This document shows positions 1 through 10,789 of a stretch of DNA of 64,000 nt, in pieces. A model generated the notes under the pieces. That model searched no databases and was not told the origin of the DNA. It saw only the letters and a list, made by a program, of their open reading frames with translations. This DNA is from Neodiprion pinetum (lineage: Eukaryota; Arthropoda; Insecta; Hymenoptera; Diprionidae): the NCBI RefSeq assembly GCF_021155775.2, contig NC_060232.1, positions 14,172,251 through 14,236,250 of the forward strand, given 5' to 3'. Position 1 is the stretch's first letter. Each line of letters begins with the position of its first letter. Both the position numbers and the translations under genes were made by a program.

Positions 1-63
1 CAAACCTTTCCCACTTGATCGCTTTTTTGAGGATCGCTTACGATCACGTGTGTGCACAATCAT
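1..63 (-). pseudogene. PLA2-like capsid-associated protein, N-terminal codons only (left Polinton)
   Basis: Reading leftwards from an ATG at 63, about 20 basic codons run off the window. They resemble the Arg/Lys-rich start of the PLA2-like gene at 59749 of the right element, and the position, divergent from the ATPase, is the same. Nothing more of the gene is visible, so whether it is intact cannot be judged. Confidence 0.5.
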
Positions 64-135
64 GTCCGCTCTGCGACTGAGGAAAAGTTGTTATAAACTA
101 TGTATTCATAGAAAATCCTTCCAGTCACTTTCGAG

Positions 136-828
136 ATGAGGTTCGATACACAATCGACCAAGCTGCCCGTGATGAATTTCGACAAATTTACGCAGCAGAG
201 TACATAACGGAAAAAACGTCATGGCGAATTATTGCCGAGTAGTGTACGTGCGGTATTCTGCGGACCGTCTAACTGTGGCAAAACCAACGCATTACTTGCG
301 CTTATAACCGTCCGAACGGTTTGAGGTTCGAAAACCTGTACGTTTACTCAAAATCTCTCAATCAACCGAACTACAAGTTTCTAACTCAAGTGCTCGAAAA
401 TGTCGACGGTGTTGAGTATTACTCCTTTAACGAGCATGAGCACGTCATTGCACCGAACGAGACGCAACCTAACTCGATCATGATATTCGATGACGTAGCG
501 TGCGAGAAGCAGGATAACATACGCGCGTACTTTTGTATGGGTAGACATCACGATGTAGACTGTTTTCATCTTTGTCAGACGTACGCTCGAATCCCTAAGC
601 ATCTCGTGCGCGACAACACCAACTTGCTGGTCTTATTCAAACAAGACGAGATGAATCTGAGACAATCATGTAAACACCGATATGTCGTACGTAGAGTTTA
701 AATACTTGTGTGCGGCATGCTGGAACGGTGACAAACATGGGTTCGTAGTGGTCGACAAGGATAGAGAGCTCGGTAATGGTTGGTATAGGAAGGTATTTGA
801 CAATTTTATGAACATGACAAAAGAATAA
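136..828 (+). pseudogene. Polinton A32-like packaging ATPase, broken
   Basis: FtsK/HerA-superfamily ATPase that in related viruses pumps DNA into capsids. The Walker A motif GPSNCGKT is read at 262-285. A Walker B stretch (IMIFDDVA) follows around 472-500, and the conserved RAYFCMGRHHDVD and QTYARIPKHLVRDN blocks lie downstream. The frame from the ATG at 136 meets an in-frame TAA at 205-207, shifts between about 285 and 321, and shifts again near 665. The native C-terminus is recognisable up to the TAA at 826-828. It aligns by eye along its whole length with the better preserved copy at 59837. The three or more lesions make it non-functional. Confidence 0.9.
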
Positions 829-885
829 AATACACGATCTTCGAAGGCTACGAAACAGTAGCTTTCCAGAACTAGTCGTGTCAAC

Positions 886-2183
886 ATGCAGGAAATTCGT
901 AAAGAAAAAGAAGTCTTGCATTGTATCGCTCAAGCTAGTAATGCGATTCGCCGTAAGCACAGAATCCTCAAGCCGGGAAAAGGGTCGCTGCAGGAAACAA
1001 TGAAGGATGTTTTCAAACCTGTGGTAACCCCGCTGCAGGAATTAGTCAATGTTTCTCGAGGTACGAAACTTGTCAAGGAAGAGGTCAAGGAAGAACTCAA
1101 AACTGAAATGAAGGATGAGCTGAAGAACGAAATGGAAGCAGAAGATTCTTTTGCAACTGCAGAGGAAGAGGATCAAACGGTCACAGAATCGTCGGTGAGA
1201 TCAGAAAATGAATATCTTGAGATGCTCAACGATAAACAAAAACAGCACGAGTTAGATACCGTGTACGGGGTACGGAGTCTTTCTACTGCCGGGCTGATGG
1301 TTGGTGACTCACCAATAAGCTTCGAGCGCGATTACGTTTGCATAGGCGGTACGTTCTATCCGAAAACTCAGGGATTACTGGAGCTGCTGTTTAAAAAGAT
1401 GCCCAAGAGCGCTCACGTTACCCGCAACGACAAGGAGAATTACAGAAATATCCTTCTCGCAACAAATGCTCACAGAAAGTACTATAGCGCCACCAAGCCT
1501 ATCCAAAACGCTCAGAGCGCCATCTTCAAGCATTTAATTGCTGAGCTGCTCAATATTTCTACGTCAGGCAAAGGCGTATCACCATCGTCACAGATGTCGA
1601 AGCGTACGGACAAAGGTGTTCTGCTACCTCAGACTTGGGTTACTCGACAAGGTGTTGAAACAGATTATATTTTCTGAGACGACGCTAACGATTTCGTGGA
1701 ACGTCTTCGTTGCTTATGGCATTTGAAGCGGCTGGGAACACAAGTCGTAACAATGAAATTATACCGATTCTGGAACAATCACGGGTAGCCGGAATCATTT
1801 ATCAGCCAATTCTCGTCGACTCTGCAATCATTCACAAGATGAGCGTCGACGTGTTTGGACGTCAGCTGAATAAAAACACAGCTGCAAGCACTCGCGGTCC
1901 TCCAGGTGTCGGATTTCAAATAACAGCAGATGGGAAATACGATATACAGAACAAGAGACTGTGCAATGTCGCAGATCCCGGAGAGCCGAACAATGCGGTA
2001 ACTTCAAAAACCTCAAGACGAAAATTCAACGTGCTGCAAAAACAAATCGACAACCTCGATCAAATGATCAAAGCTTTGGAGCTCACCACGGAGAAAGCCT
2101 TGGATACCTTTTACACAGACTTTAAAACAGGCAAAGACCTGTCGATTCGAAATGCAGAAATCATTTCCAAATTTGACACTTGA
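886..2183 (+). pseudogene. Polinton structural protein with basic/coiled N-terminus and fibre-like C-terminal motif, broken
   Basis: About 430 codons homologous to 60580-62008. The N-terminal part is Lys/Glu-rich and likely helical. The middle has a conserved block around DTVYGVRSL and LLELLFKKMP. The C-terminal part has a GPPGVGF segment followed by a YD..NKRLCNVADP segment, then a long helical tail. Family members sit between ATPase and integrase in many arthropod Polintons and have no assigned enzymatic function. A TGA at 1675-1677 is followed by a one-base shift near 1708, after which the frame from 1710 resumes the same protein. The YD..N[K]xxNVADP..xxAV pattern resembles short repeats in phage tail fibres, so a fibre or spike role is my inference. 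Confidence 0.75.
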
Positions 2184-2223
2184 CTGAGAGCGTTGGATTA
2201 CGAACGAGAAAAGGCAAGCACCG

Positions 2224-3009
2224 GTGACGGAACTGCATAAGCCTGCACGCCGGAATTACCCGCGTCAACGTGTAGACGTGCGCGGCATTGACGAGACTTG
2301 GCAAGCGGATCTTGTTTATATGACGTCGTACGCTGGACAAAACAAAGGCTACAAGTACATGCTCACAGTCAAGGATATGTTTTCAAAGTATGCGTGGGCT
2401 ATACCGATAAAGAGCAAGTCTGAAGATGATGTTACGAAGGCAATGGAATCTGTGCTTGTCCAAGGACGGGTACCGAAAAATTTACACGTCTACAGAGGAA
2501 CGGAATTTTACAACTCGAAATTTGAATCGCTTATGACACGTTACGGAATCAAACTTTACTCCACGTACAGTAATTTGAAGGCTTCGATCTGCGAACGTTT
2601 CAATTGCTAGCTGAAAGGTAAAATGTGGACACGGTTCAGCATGCAAGGAAGCTACAAGTGGCTTGACATCTTATCTGATTTGGTTTCGGCTTACAACAAC
2701 GCCAAACATCGAACTATAAGAATGAAACCGTCGGATGTCACCGTTGCAAGCGAAAGGCTGTTCGATTGGATGATTGAAATATTCACGATGAGTCGAGTGG
2801 AAAATACTCATCCTGTGACGTACAAGCTCAAAGACTACCGAGATCAACCCATCGCTGGTGGTTTCTACGAACAAGAGCTCCTCAAGGTTAAACATCCGGA
2901 TATCTATCTGGTGGAGAAGGCGCTCAAGAAGCGTGAAAGAAAAATATATGTTAAATGGTTGGGTTTTGACAACACACACAACAGTTGGAAAAACGAATCG
3001 GACATGTAA
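2224..3009 (+). pseudogene. Polinton retroviral-type integrase with chromodomain, catalytically dead
   Basis: Rve-type DDE core followed by a C-terminal chromodomain (YLVEKALKKRERKIYVKWLG). The first catalytic Asp is present in WQADLVYM. The second is replaced: the conserved H-V-D-R-G reads HVYRG, so Asp has become Tyr. The Glu in SICERFN is retained. An in-frame TAG at 2608-2610 interrupts the core. About 40 residues between the core and the chromodomain, present in the right copy, are missing here (joined near 2750). No ATG aligns with the copy at 62029; the frame is open from 2224 (GTG). These three lesions rule out activity. Confidence 0.9.
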
Positions 3010-3242
3010 CATTTGAATGAATGAATTTTTTTGTAAAAAACGTATGTGTCTCTTTATTTTATACCCGACACATAACAAGTATGCATCTTTATTCTTTAGA
3101 CATTCGATAGACATATGCATCGTTGTACAATTTTTTATATTTCGGAGCGTTCTTATTCACCATCCTACATAATAATATCTTATACATCATGGTACAGTTA
3201 TAAATTAAGTCCTACATAGATTACGATACTGTAATTACAAAG
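3010..3242. other. Convergent spacer between integrase and PolB
   Basis: AT-rich, no open frame of note. It separates the 3' ends of the plus-strand integrase and minus-strand polymerase genes and probably contains both polyadenylation regions. Confidence 0.5.
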
Positions 3243-5250
3243 CTAAGGTGCAGGCTTGTAACCCCACGGAAGCGTGTCGGTTGTATTTTGAAACACGATC
3301 CGCTTGTCGTCATTCCAGCTCAGTGCCACTTTTTGCTGTTCTACAGTGTATACCTCGTGCTTTCGACTTAATATCAAAGGCTGGTTTGTGGACAAATTTT
3401 CACGTTCCAACGCACATTCCAAATGATCGTTGAAAGTTATTTTTCTCAACGCTGATCCTCTAACACCTTTAGCACGTTTATTGTCTTTACCATCTCCCAA
3501 GACTCGGAATGCGTACAATTTTGCTCTTAATCCTACAAATTCCAACATTATTTTCCCGTTATTTTCGTCTTTCATCAAGCCGAGAACTTTTTTGTTCGCT
3601 CGAGGCATTCCATAAGCGTTGTCAAGCGGATAATCAGACGTATCGAATTTATGCAAGTCCTCCTCCATATGTTCGTATATGTTGGGGACGGAAAGTTGTA
3701 AATCAAACTGTCGGTATCTGTATACATCAATTTTGCTCGGTTGCCAAATTTCCGTTCAATATAATTATAATGAAAATCGTAGATACATGTTTTAGACAGA
3801 TCCAGGATGGGAAACCTGCACACAATGGGTTATTCAACTTGACTTCCGTCTTACTCATTTCGACGATAATTATATCTTTGTCCAAAACGGTGAAGCTGTG
3901 AAAATTAGGTTTTGCCATGGTAGCTCTAGCATCGCATCTTCCATCCCATTTCGTGATCAGCCTGACATCTCTGTACTTCCTAACATTTTCCATTGTTTTG
4001 CCAAAAACTGCGTCGTTCATCAGTTTGTAAAAATTTTTCTTAAATTCGTTGCGAGATTTTTTCCGCAAATCGGTATTCAAATCTATATTTTTTTTGAGCC
4101 ACGGGGTTTGCCTGAATTCGAGAACTCTGTGAATTTTGAGTGATTTTAAGCCTTATTGTAAGCATTGTTTCAAAACGCTATAGTGAACAACGTAGTTTTT
4201 CTTGGAAAGTAGCGTGGTCGTCAATTTCGGCTGTTTATTGTTCGAAATCGGAGGTACATAGTGCTCCGGACACAATGGTAAATCTTTATGAGTTTCATGC
4301 AACTCCTCAGGATATTCCAAATCTACCTCCGGCATGTAACCAAACTCAGTTTCGTTCGAGATGGCAAGTATGTCGCCCCTTTCTGAAACCTGACACCCAT
4401 TCGAAGGAATTACACGCAGAGCAAAGCTCATAGCAGCACCGTACAAATTATTAACGTCAAAGTACATGAGATAAGATTCTTCGACTTCTGAATCGAATTC
4501 CTCTCCCATATATCTATTGGTAGCCTTTGCGTTTGTGAACACACCGCCTCGCAGTGGCACGTACTTGTTGATATTCACAGTCAAATTGATTATTTCAGTC
4601 AGCGACCAACCAGAGTCTCTCTCTTGACAATCTACCACCTCGGCCAACACTTTTTGCTTTACGTTCTCTTCGGACTACCCGTGTATGTCAGCTGGCTGGA
4701 GGATGATCTGGTTTCTGGTGTTAAAATATTTCATTTCTTCAACAAGTTCAGCGTTTTTCGTTACATTGAATTTACAACACAAGACACAGTTTGCTTTTAA
4801 ACTTCCCACTTTTCGTGGCATTTTCTTCAGTCTTGCAACGACGAGGTGTTTCGCATCTCCCTAAAACCTGTTCAAATCTTTATGCCGCAAATCGATAATG
4901 GCTTCCGTTCGAATTCGGCTCTTGAAAGCTGTCTCCAAATCTTCCCACCGTACTCGATCGCTTCTTCCTCGGCTTCGTAATCTGTCACCCACTTTTCGAA
5001 ATTGTTGAAATTTGGCTGTCAACAATTTCAGAATTCCAATTGTAGTCAAAATTCTTGTCTTCTTCCCGATTGTTGAGGCATTGTTGCGTAAGATTTTATT
5101 CAAAAGCCTGGTATTTTGGGTTCCAAATCGAATCCATTTTGCAATTTCTGCCGGTGACGATTTTCCAGTAAAAATCTTGAACGCCGTTTCCATGATTTGT
5201 GTTAATTTCAAACACTTTTCGGAATCCATGTTTCTTCTTCTTTCGATCAC
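3243..5250 (-). pseudogene. Polinton protein-primed DNA polymerase B, internally deleted and broken
   Basis: Family-B polymerase that replicates Polintons by protein priming. From 5250 downwards: an N-terminal helical region including a RWEDLETAFKSRIRTE block (4861-5250), a stop at 4861-4863, an ERDSGWSLTEIINLTVNIN block, polymerase motif A as YFDVNNLYGAAMS (within 4153-4650), motif B as FYKLMNDAVFGKTMENVRK (3727-4080), motif C as YTDTDSL (about 3707-3724), and a C-terminus ending at 3243. At only about 2 kb it is far shorter than the 3 kb or more usual for this family. The N-terminal block runs directly into the pre-motif-A region, so the 3'-5' exonuclease domain seems deleted. Several frameshifts are present. 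Confidence 0.9.
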
Positions 5251-6208
5251 GCACTTGACAAAGATAGAGTTGCAAACGATAGAGTTGCAAAGCTTGCTTC
5301 AGAATGACTGCTCTATGCTGGCACGATCCCTTTTATGGGTAAACAACGACGTGACTCACACATTGCGGAAAACTCGTCGAACGCATTGTTTTTCAGTGTA
5401 AGTTTCCGAGAATCTTTCAGGGTCGAGGCGGCTTCTTCACACGGCTCACGAACTCAACGTCGCACCGCAATCCGTTGTCCGCAGGCCGCTCGCCGTCAAG
5501 TTCAAACTCGCCAGACGATTCCGAGTATTGTTTTCGTCGGACGATTCTGAGAATTGTTTGTCTGAAATTCGTTCAAGGTCAGAGCAGGTCTTTCAGAATT
5601 CAACGTCGCACCGAAATCCTTTGACCGCATGCTGCTCACCGTCGAGTCGAAACACGTCGGACGAATTGTTTGTCAGCCTAGATTCGTTCAAGGCCGTTAC
5701 GTGAGTCTCCCAACGTTGCACCCCCGCCCTCGAAACCTCTTGATCGCCCGGGAACCTTCTCGAACCTTCTGGAAGCTCTCAAAACCTGACACATGCCAGG
5801 ATCCACGGGGTCAGCTCGAACGTCTGAGGATTCACAGAGTGCGTTCGGTAATGCAGTTATCGATCTCGCTCGACGGCATGATTTTCCCTACCGACAAAGA
5901 GCACAATTTATCCCACAAGGGGTAATACCACGGCAATTTCAGGTATTTCATACCAACGATCATGGTCATTTGGAAGATTTTTTACCGACGACCATGGTCA
6001 TTTGGAGGATTTTTCACCAACGATCATGGTCATTTGGGAGATTTTCTTACCGACGAGCGGTCGGCAGAGCACGTTTCATCTTACGAGAGTGGGGGTAACC
6101 TTCAAGGGTTTGCGTCTGGGATGCACGGATAGGCGGATTGGTCGGGAGATAAGCGGCTAGGTCGGTGAAGAAGGTGTTTCTATCCAGAACCGGCCTTGTA
6201 CAGCTACT
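5251..6208. repeat. Right terminal region (TIR) of left Polinton
   Basis: No gene. It contains an imperfect direct repeat: a segment starting near 5453 with the word caacgtcgcaccg is repeated from about 5602. A 32-bp tandem array lies at 5957-6053, and a terminal stretch contains tatccagaac close to 6190. The position after PolB and the resemblance of the last 30 bp to the other two termini mark it as the inverted terminal repeat. Confidence 0.6.
5957..6053. repeat. Three 32-bp tandem units (subterminal repeat)
   Basis: Units at 5957-5988, 5989-6020 and 6021-6053 (last one 33 bp) share the core atggtcatttgg, a T-rich stretch and a closing accga or accaa. A fourth unit is begun and abandoned. 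The right Polinton has an array of the same period and position but largely different sequence. Confidence 0.9.
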
Positions 6209-6974
6209 TCTATTATTTTATGGTTTAGAGAAAAAGCTGAACTCGCTCACTTTCTATTTTTTTGATTACATTTTTTACATTTTTTACATCGAATAAGATG
6301 TTTGCGTTTTTCAATTGAATCACCTTAGCTCAATAATAACTGTATGATTGGAAAAATTATTGAGTTAAATCAGCAAACCACATGTGCTTGGCGACACATG
6401 CTTCAGATGTTATCAATTTATTTCGCAACTTTTAGCAAAGGATACGTAGAAGACTATATATACTTTATTATATGAGAGCGGACTTGATTCTAGTTTTTGT
6501 ACATAATTTTTTTGTGTATTTTTAGAGTTTCATTATACATTTTTTTGTGGGGATATAAATAAAGCTACGTACGTAAATGTACTTGTCTCCAGTATTTTTT
6601 TGGTGTTTTTGCGGTTTATTTCACGACTTTTCGCAAAGTATTGCTATTTTCAATATTCAAAATCGCTGGAAATTCTAAAAAAAAAAAAAATTCATACGTA
6701 TTCTGAAAAAATCAATGAATTCATTTCATATGAAATAAAAGAAATTACTAGAGATTCGTGGAACAAATTTTTGCTTAAACTATTCATTACTTGGATAATG
6801 GAAAGGAATGAATAACAATTAAAAAAAAAAAAAAATTCCTTTGTATTATATAGAATGAGGCTCTCTTAAATTTTCCCTATTGAATCTTCATTCATCTATT
6901 TCTTTTCATTCCGCTCATTATTTCACTCACTACAAGCCTACGTACAAAATCCGGAGGCCCAAACATTTCATGTT
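6209..6974. other. AT-rich intergenic DNA
   Basis: Runs of A and T (for example 6680-6690 and 6821-6835), no convincing coding frame and no repeat structure that I can see. Confidence 0.6.
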
Positions 6975-7035
6975 CATTCGTTATCGTATTGATATAATGT
7001 TTCATATAAATTATTATATCATACGATAACGAATG
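6975..7035. repeat. Near-perfect 23-24 nt inverted repeat (hairpin)
   Basis: The arm 6975-6998 (cattcgttatcgtat...) is the reverse complement of 7013-7035 except for about one inserted base, with a 14-nt loop. A transcript would fold into a miRNA-precursor-sized stem. It could equally be a MITE remnant. Confidence 0.8.
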
Positions 7036-7196
7036 GATATGTTGAATTTGTATAGAATGCTCCATACATACACCTGATCCACCCAGTGTGTGTTGGAACG
7101 TTGGGGTTAGCTGCTCGTGACCGACGGTGTGTGGTGTGCGTGCGTCCGTGAGCCGAGCGTTTTGCCATGTGGGTATGCCTGCGCAACTACGTTCTA

Positions 7197-7519
7197 ACCA
7201 CGGTCTTACATACAGGTTTGGCAACGAAGGTAGCGGGGGTGGTTCATTTCATGGCCGGTTATGCATCTCACTTTGTGGCCGCCAGGTCGGCGTTCTGTTC
7301 GAGGGATGGATAATCAACGCGTGCGGAATGCAGCGCCAACGTAATAATAATATTATTATTGGCACATTTTCATTCCTACCATCCCTACCCCACGTACATA
7401 CCTAGATAGCAGCGCCGCGACATGGCTATTTCGAACACTAAAAACCACGGATAACAACAGAACCACGCCGCTCTGTAGAAAATTGGCTTCGTTGCCAGAC
7501 CTGTATGTAAGACCGTGGT
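7197..7519. mobile_element. Small non-autonomous DNA transposon (MITE), 323 bp, 33-bp TIRs
   Basis: The terminal arms 7197-7229 (accacggtcttacatacagg...) and 7487-7519 are inverted copies with a single mismatch. Both ends are flanked by TCTA (7193-7196 and 7520-7523), consistent with a short target duplication. No coding capacity. The superfamily is not assignable by eye. Confidence 0.75.
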
Positions 7520-7523
7520 TCTA

Positions 7524-8449
7524 ACTCACCTACGAGCACCGTACACACGCAACAACAGAGAACGTGCGACCTGTATTACCCACCAAGATCATATTTATGA
7601 TCATCATGTTGGTGTAGCTCTAAAAGAACTCTGCAGCATCGACGGAGTGCGGTTGACTTCAGTCTCGTTGCCGGGTGTCATGGCGACTTCCATGCGTAAA
7701 TAATCATAATAATAAAAAGTGTGCGATGACGACGAAATCCTATAATAATGAATGAAACGAAGTCGATCCTTTCATAAAGCTACATCGGCGATATTCTTAT
7801 AGCCACAGCCTTCGTTATAGTCTCAATCGAAAGAGAAAAAAAAAAAATAAAAAATATACACTGGTGGATTTTTTTCGAGACTCTGTAATTCGTTGGTTAT
7901 GAGGAAAATAAATTTTTGTATATAGATATAGTCCTGTGTATAAGCAAGTTGTGCGGAGTAGGAGTGTCGCGGGCTGTCGAGAAAATGTACTTATCTCGAG
8001 TCGCTACCGCGACTCTTGATACTCCGTATCTTCCCGGACTCATTTTTCTACCATGCGGGCCCAGTTTTTGTGCAGTTTCTGATGTTCGACATATGAACAC
8101 TCCTGATGTAACACATACATTTTATGCTATTATTTTTTAATTTTTTCAGGGAAACACTATAATTAGGGACACATAAATATATGAATATATATTTCTTAAA
8201 GGGGTAAATTTTCCTTGGCTGATATAAATAGATTTGTTTTTTTTTCTTTTTTAGGATGACACTATATTTAAGGGATACTATTTTAACTAAGCGTGCTTTT
8301 TTATTTTTATAAATCATTATTACTTCAAATTCATATTATTAGAATTTTCAATATGATTCTTTTTTTCCAAATTTTAATATCGTCGCAAAGTACTATAAAA
8401 TCTCACTGAAACTCACTTTTGGTCGGGAACGTACAAGCAAGACATCTTT
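7524..8449. other. Intergenic DNA
   Basis: No gene, RNA or clear repeat recognised. It contains A-rich tracts near 7840 and a T-rich segment at 8230-8260. Confidence 0.5.
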
Positions 8450-9180
8450 CAGGTCACTACTGCGCGGCATACACTAGTCAAATGAGTGTCAAATTTTCCT
8501 TGCGGCTTATGAAAGGTTTAGTGCATTCATTAACAGTAGTGGAGGTCAATTTGTATTACAGCATGTGTCCTCAATCTAAAGAAATATTAATAAAAATGAA
8601 TTCACAAAAAAATGAACTGATGAATGCAAATTTCCATGATGGTACATTTCGGTTCAGGTTTTCCAAAGAATAATCCTAATTTTTTTACCGACGTAATGCA
8701 CCACGGCTCGTTTCATTTACAAAACGTTGGTTTTACGAATTTACCACGTACATTTTTTTGTACCGTTGACCGTTTAATAATTACAGCAATTCTTTAATGG
8801 AACAATTTTTTGGCTGATTTAAACCACGGACTATATTTGTTAATAAACAAATTTAGTTTAGCAAATCAAGGAATGTTTTGGATTGAACCAAGGACTATAT
8901 TAGTTAATAAACAGCCCATCCTGCAAAAAAATATACGTCGTGAATTCGTAAATCAAGGTTTTATAAACGAGATGAGCCGTGGTGCATTACATCGGTAGAA
9001 AAATACGGATTATTCTTTGAAAAAACTCAACGAAAATGTAGCATCATAGAAATTTGCATTTATCAGTTAATGTTTTTGTAAATCCATCGGTATATTAATA
9101 TTTCTCTAGGTTGAGGCAACATGCTGTAATACAAAACACTACTTCTATTAATCTGCCGCGCAATAGTTACATCTCATTGG
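8450..9180. mobile_element. Fold-back (long inverted repeat) element
   Basis: The arm of about 300 bp at 8450-8757 is the diverged reverse complement of about 8928-9180. Matching words include gtattacagcatg, tgcaaattt, caaagaataatcc and taatgcaccacggctc. The arms differ by an indel of about 80 bp near the outer end. The loop (about 8758-8927) holds two tandem copies of a unit containing ggactatatt and gttaataaaca. No transposase. Its right edge abuts the first exon of the candidate gene that follows. Confidence 0.8.
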
Positions 9181-10256
9181 ATCAGTGCTCCCCATCGCGT
9201 CACATCTACCGGTGGTGGGAGAATGGAAGAGTAGGGGAACACCGCCCCGCAGTACGTTGCCGGGCGCTAGTCGAGACCATTCGGCTTCGAATTGTGCGCT
9301 GGGAAAGAACTACGGTAAGTTGGGTTTTGACGTCTTCCAGATTACAAATTGTCAATAAATTCTATTTTTCGTTGCATACTTCATTATCTTTATTTGTTTC
9401 TATTCACAGTCAGAAGAAACAGTTGAGACACTCGAGGGCGAGATGAAGCAGCTCGAGTTGGCTATTAGCCACAACAATGGACAGTAAGTTTACGATGATC
9501 ATAATCGAATTTTTTCTAAACAACTATTAAGGGGATGTGAAACCCCCACTCAGGCTCTATCCCCTCCTTAAATCTTAGATCCAGATTTTTTCAAGGGTGC
9601 GTTGGGTTTTCGGGAATAAGAAAAATGTTCGCTTATGTAGAATTTATAGACTTAGACCGTAACATTGTGCTTTTTTGGAACTTTTCGGTCCGAAGTAACA
9701 CCCTGAGGCAAAAGAAAAACGCCACGCTCTGCGTCAGTGAATTCTTGAGGGCATGAAATTTTGTTTTTATAAAAAATCCGAACCATCTATGAGAAAACTA
9801 TTCGGAAATTTGTCAGTAAAACAGACCGTTTACATGCTAGTGACATTGGCTCATATTTTTAATGCGCTTTTAGTGTCCCTGTTGCAGAAGACTCACCGAA
9901 ACTCGAGCTGCCGTCCCACCGACTACCGTGGCGAACGGCGTGGTAGCCGCGAAACCACCTACGGCGACGACCTCGACCGCAGGCGGCAACCAACAGCTAC
10001 CAAGTACGTTTGATTTCTCATATTATATTAAATTGTCTACTCTTCTCGATTTCGGTCTCCCGAGAATCTTGGCATCAAAATAATCAAGAGACGCGTTAGC
10101 GTCTCAACGCCAAGTTGAAATACAAATTTTTAAAGAAAGGCTCGAGACTGACGCACTCTTATGTATTCGAATGTAACAAAAACCCATTTAATTTCGATTA
10201 TTTTTACAGAAAAACCAAAGAAAAACTGGCGCTCAGACAGGCGCCAAAGGCAGTAG
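9111..10256 (+). CDS. Candidate spliced gene of unknown function (four exons, 3' part)
   Basis: Four open segments connect through GT-AG introns with compatible phases and no stop. Exon 1 ends at 9314 (its open frame begins no later than about 9200; an ATG is at 9111 but overlaps the fold-back element). Exon 2 is 9410-9483, exon 3 is 9888-10003 and exon 4 is 10210-10256, ending in TAG. Donors read gtaagt, gtaagt and gtacgt. Introns are 95, 404 and 206 bp. The inferred peptide is basic and Trp-rich in exon 1, acidic-helical in exon 2 (EETVETLEGEMKQLE), Ala/Thr/Pro-rich in exon 3 and Lys/Arg-rich at the end. I recognise no domain. AATAAA-like signals lie near 10435-10460. Confidence 0.45.
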
Positions 10257-10479
10257 AGTGCGCCGTATCATCGGCAACAAGACGAGGCAAACAAAAATCG
10301 CGCTCCAAAGAAACCCCCGACCAACCCCCCTAACAATCATCTCCCACCCATTCAGGGTGAGGAGATGATTCCAGCTTCAACACTGAAGATTATTTTAAAT
10401 TGTATGCTGGATGGAGTCGAAAAAAAATTTTAAAAAATAAAAAAAAAAACTAAGAAATAAATATGCCAAGCATTCTTCA

Positions 10480-10758
10480 CTACATCCTTTTTCGCATAGC
10501 ATTAGTTATTTTAGATTTCACTGTTCTCCGAGATTCTTGCACTTTTCCATTTCGAGAAAGAATGCAAATAATCACAATGCAACACTTGCCGGTATTTTTT
10601 ACCCACGCATCAAGGCGGCAATCTCCTACCACAGGAAATCTGTATAGTTTTGTTCCCGTAAATTTGGAATTGTTACAACCACGATAAGCGCAGAGATCGC
10701 GCGCACGTTGCGGTTTGTTCTTATCCATTGTTGTATATTTTTCGACGCAACAAAGCAC
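10480..10758 (-). CDS. THAP-type zinc-finger N-terminal fragment
   Basis: From an ATG at 10728 the frame reads a C-x4-C start (LCAYRGCNNS), then KLYRFP and an LDAWVKNTGK segment. This order of Cys pair, RFP and Trp is that of THAP DNA-binding domains. The later Cys/His pair of the domain is not in this frame, so this is either a first exon or a truncated transposon-derived copy. Upstream residues from 10758 are probably not coding. P-element-type transposases also carry THAP domains, but no transposase core is seen nearby. Confidence 0.5.
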   Translation of the reverse strand: MLCCVEKYTTMDKNKPQRARDLCAYRGCNNSKFTGTKLYRFPVVGDCRLDAWVKNTGKCCIVIICILSRNGKVQESRRTVKSKITNAMRKRM

Positions 10759-10789
10759 ATACAGAAGTCACTCCCTTATTACGAGATTA

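Larger units (their letters stand above)
1..6208 (+). mobile_element. Polinton/Maverick (adintovirus-like) element, left copy, decayed, open at left window edge
   Basis: Gene order seen is PLA2-like start (-), packaging ATPase (+), structural/fibre-like gene (+), DDE integrase with chromodomain (+), protein-primed PolB (-), then a non-coding terminal region with 32-bp tandem repeats. This order matches the copy at the right of the window and is diagnostic of Polintons. All genes carry stops, frameshifts or deletions, so the copy is old. I place the right terminus at 6208, where an ACT-ending sequence containing a TTCTGGA word (inverted) resembles the two other Polinton-type termini at 21673 and 55589. 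The left end lies outside the window, so no target duplication can be checked. Confidence 0.88.

Noticed and set aside
3248..4433. Plus-strand ORFs across the PolB region
   Set aside because: Antisense shadows; the minus strand carries motifs A, B and C.
5335..6098. Several overlapping open frames in the left Polinton terminal region
   Set aside because: They follow direct repeats, lack domains and occur in several registers; best explained by repeat composition.
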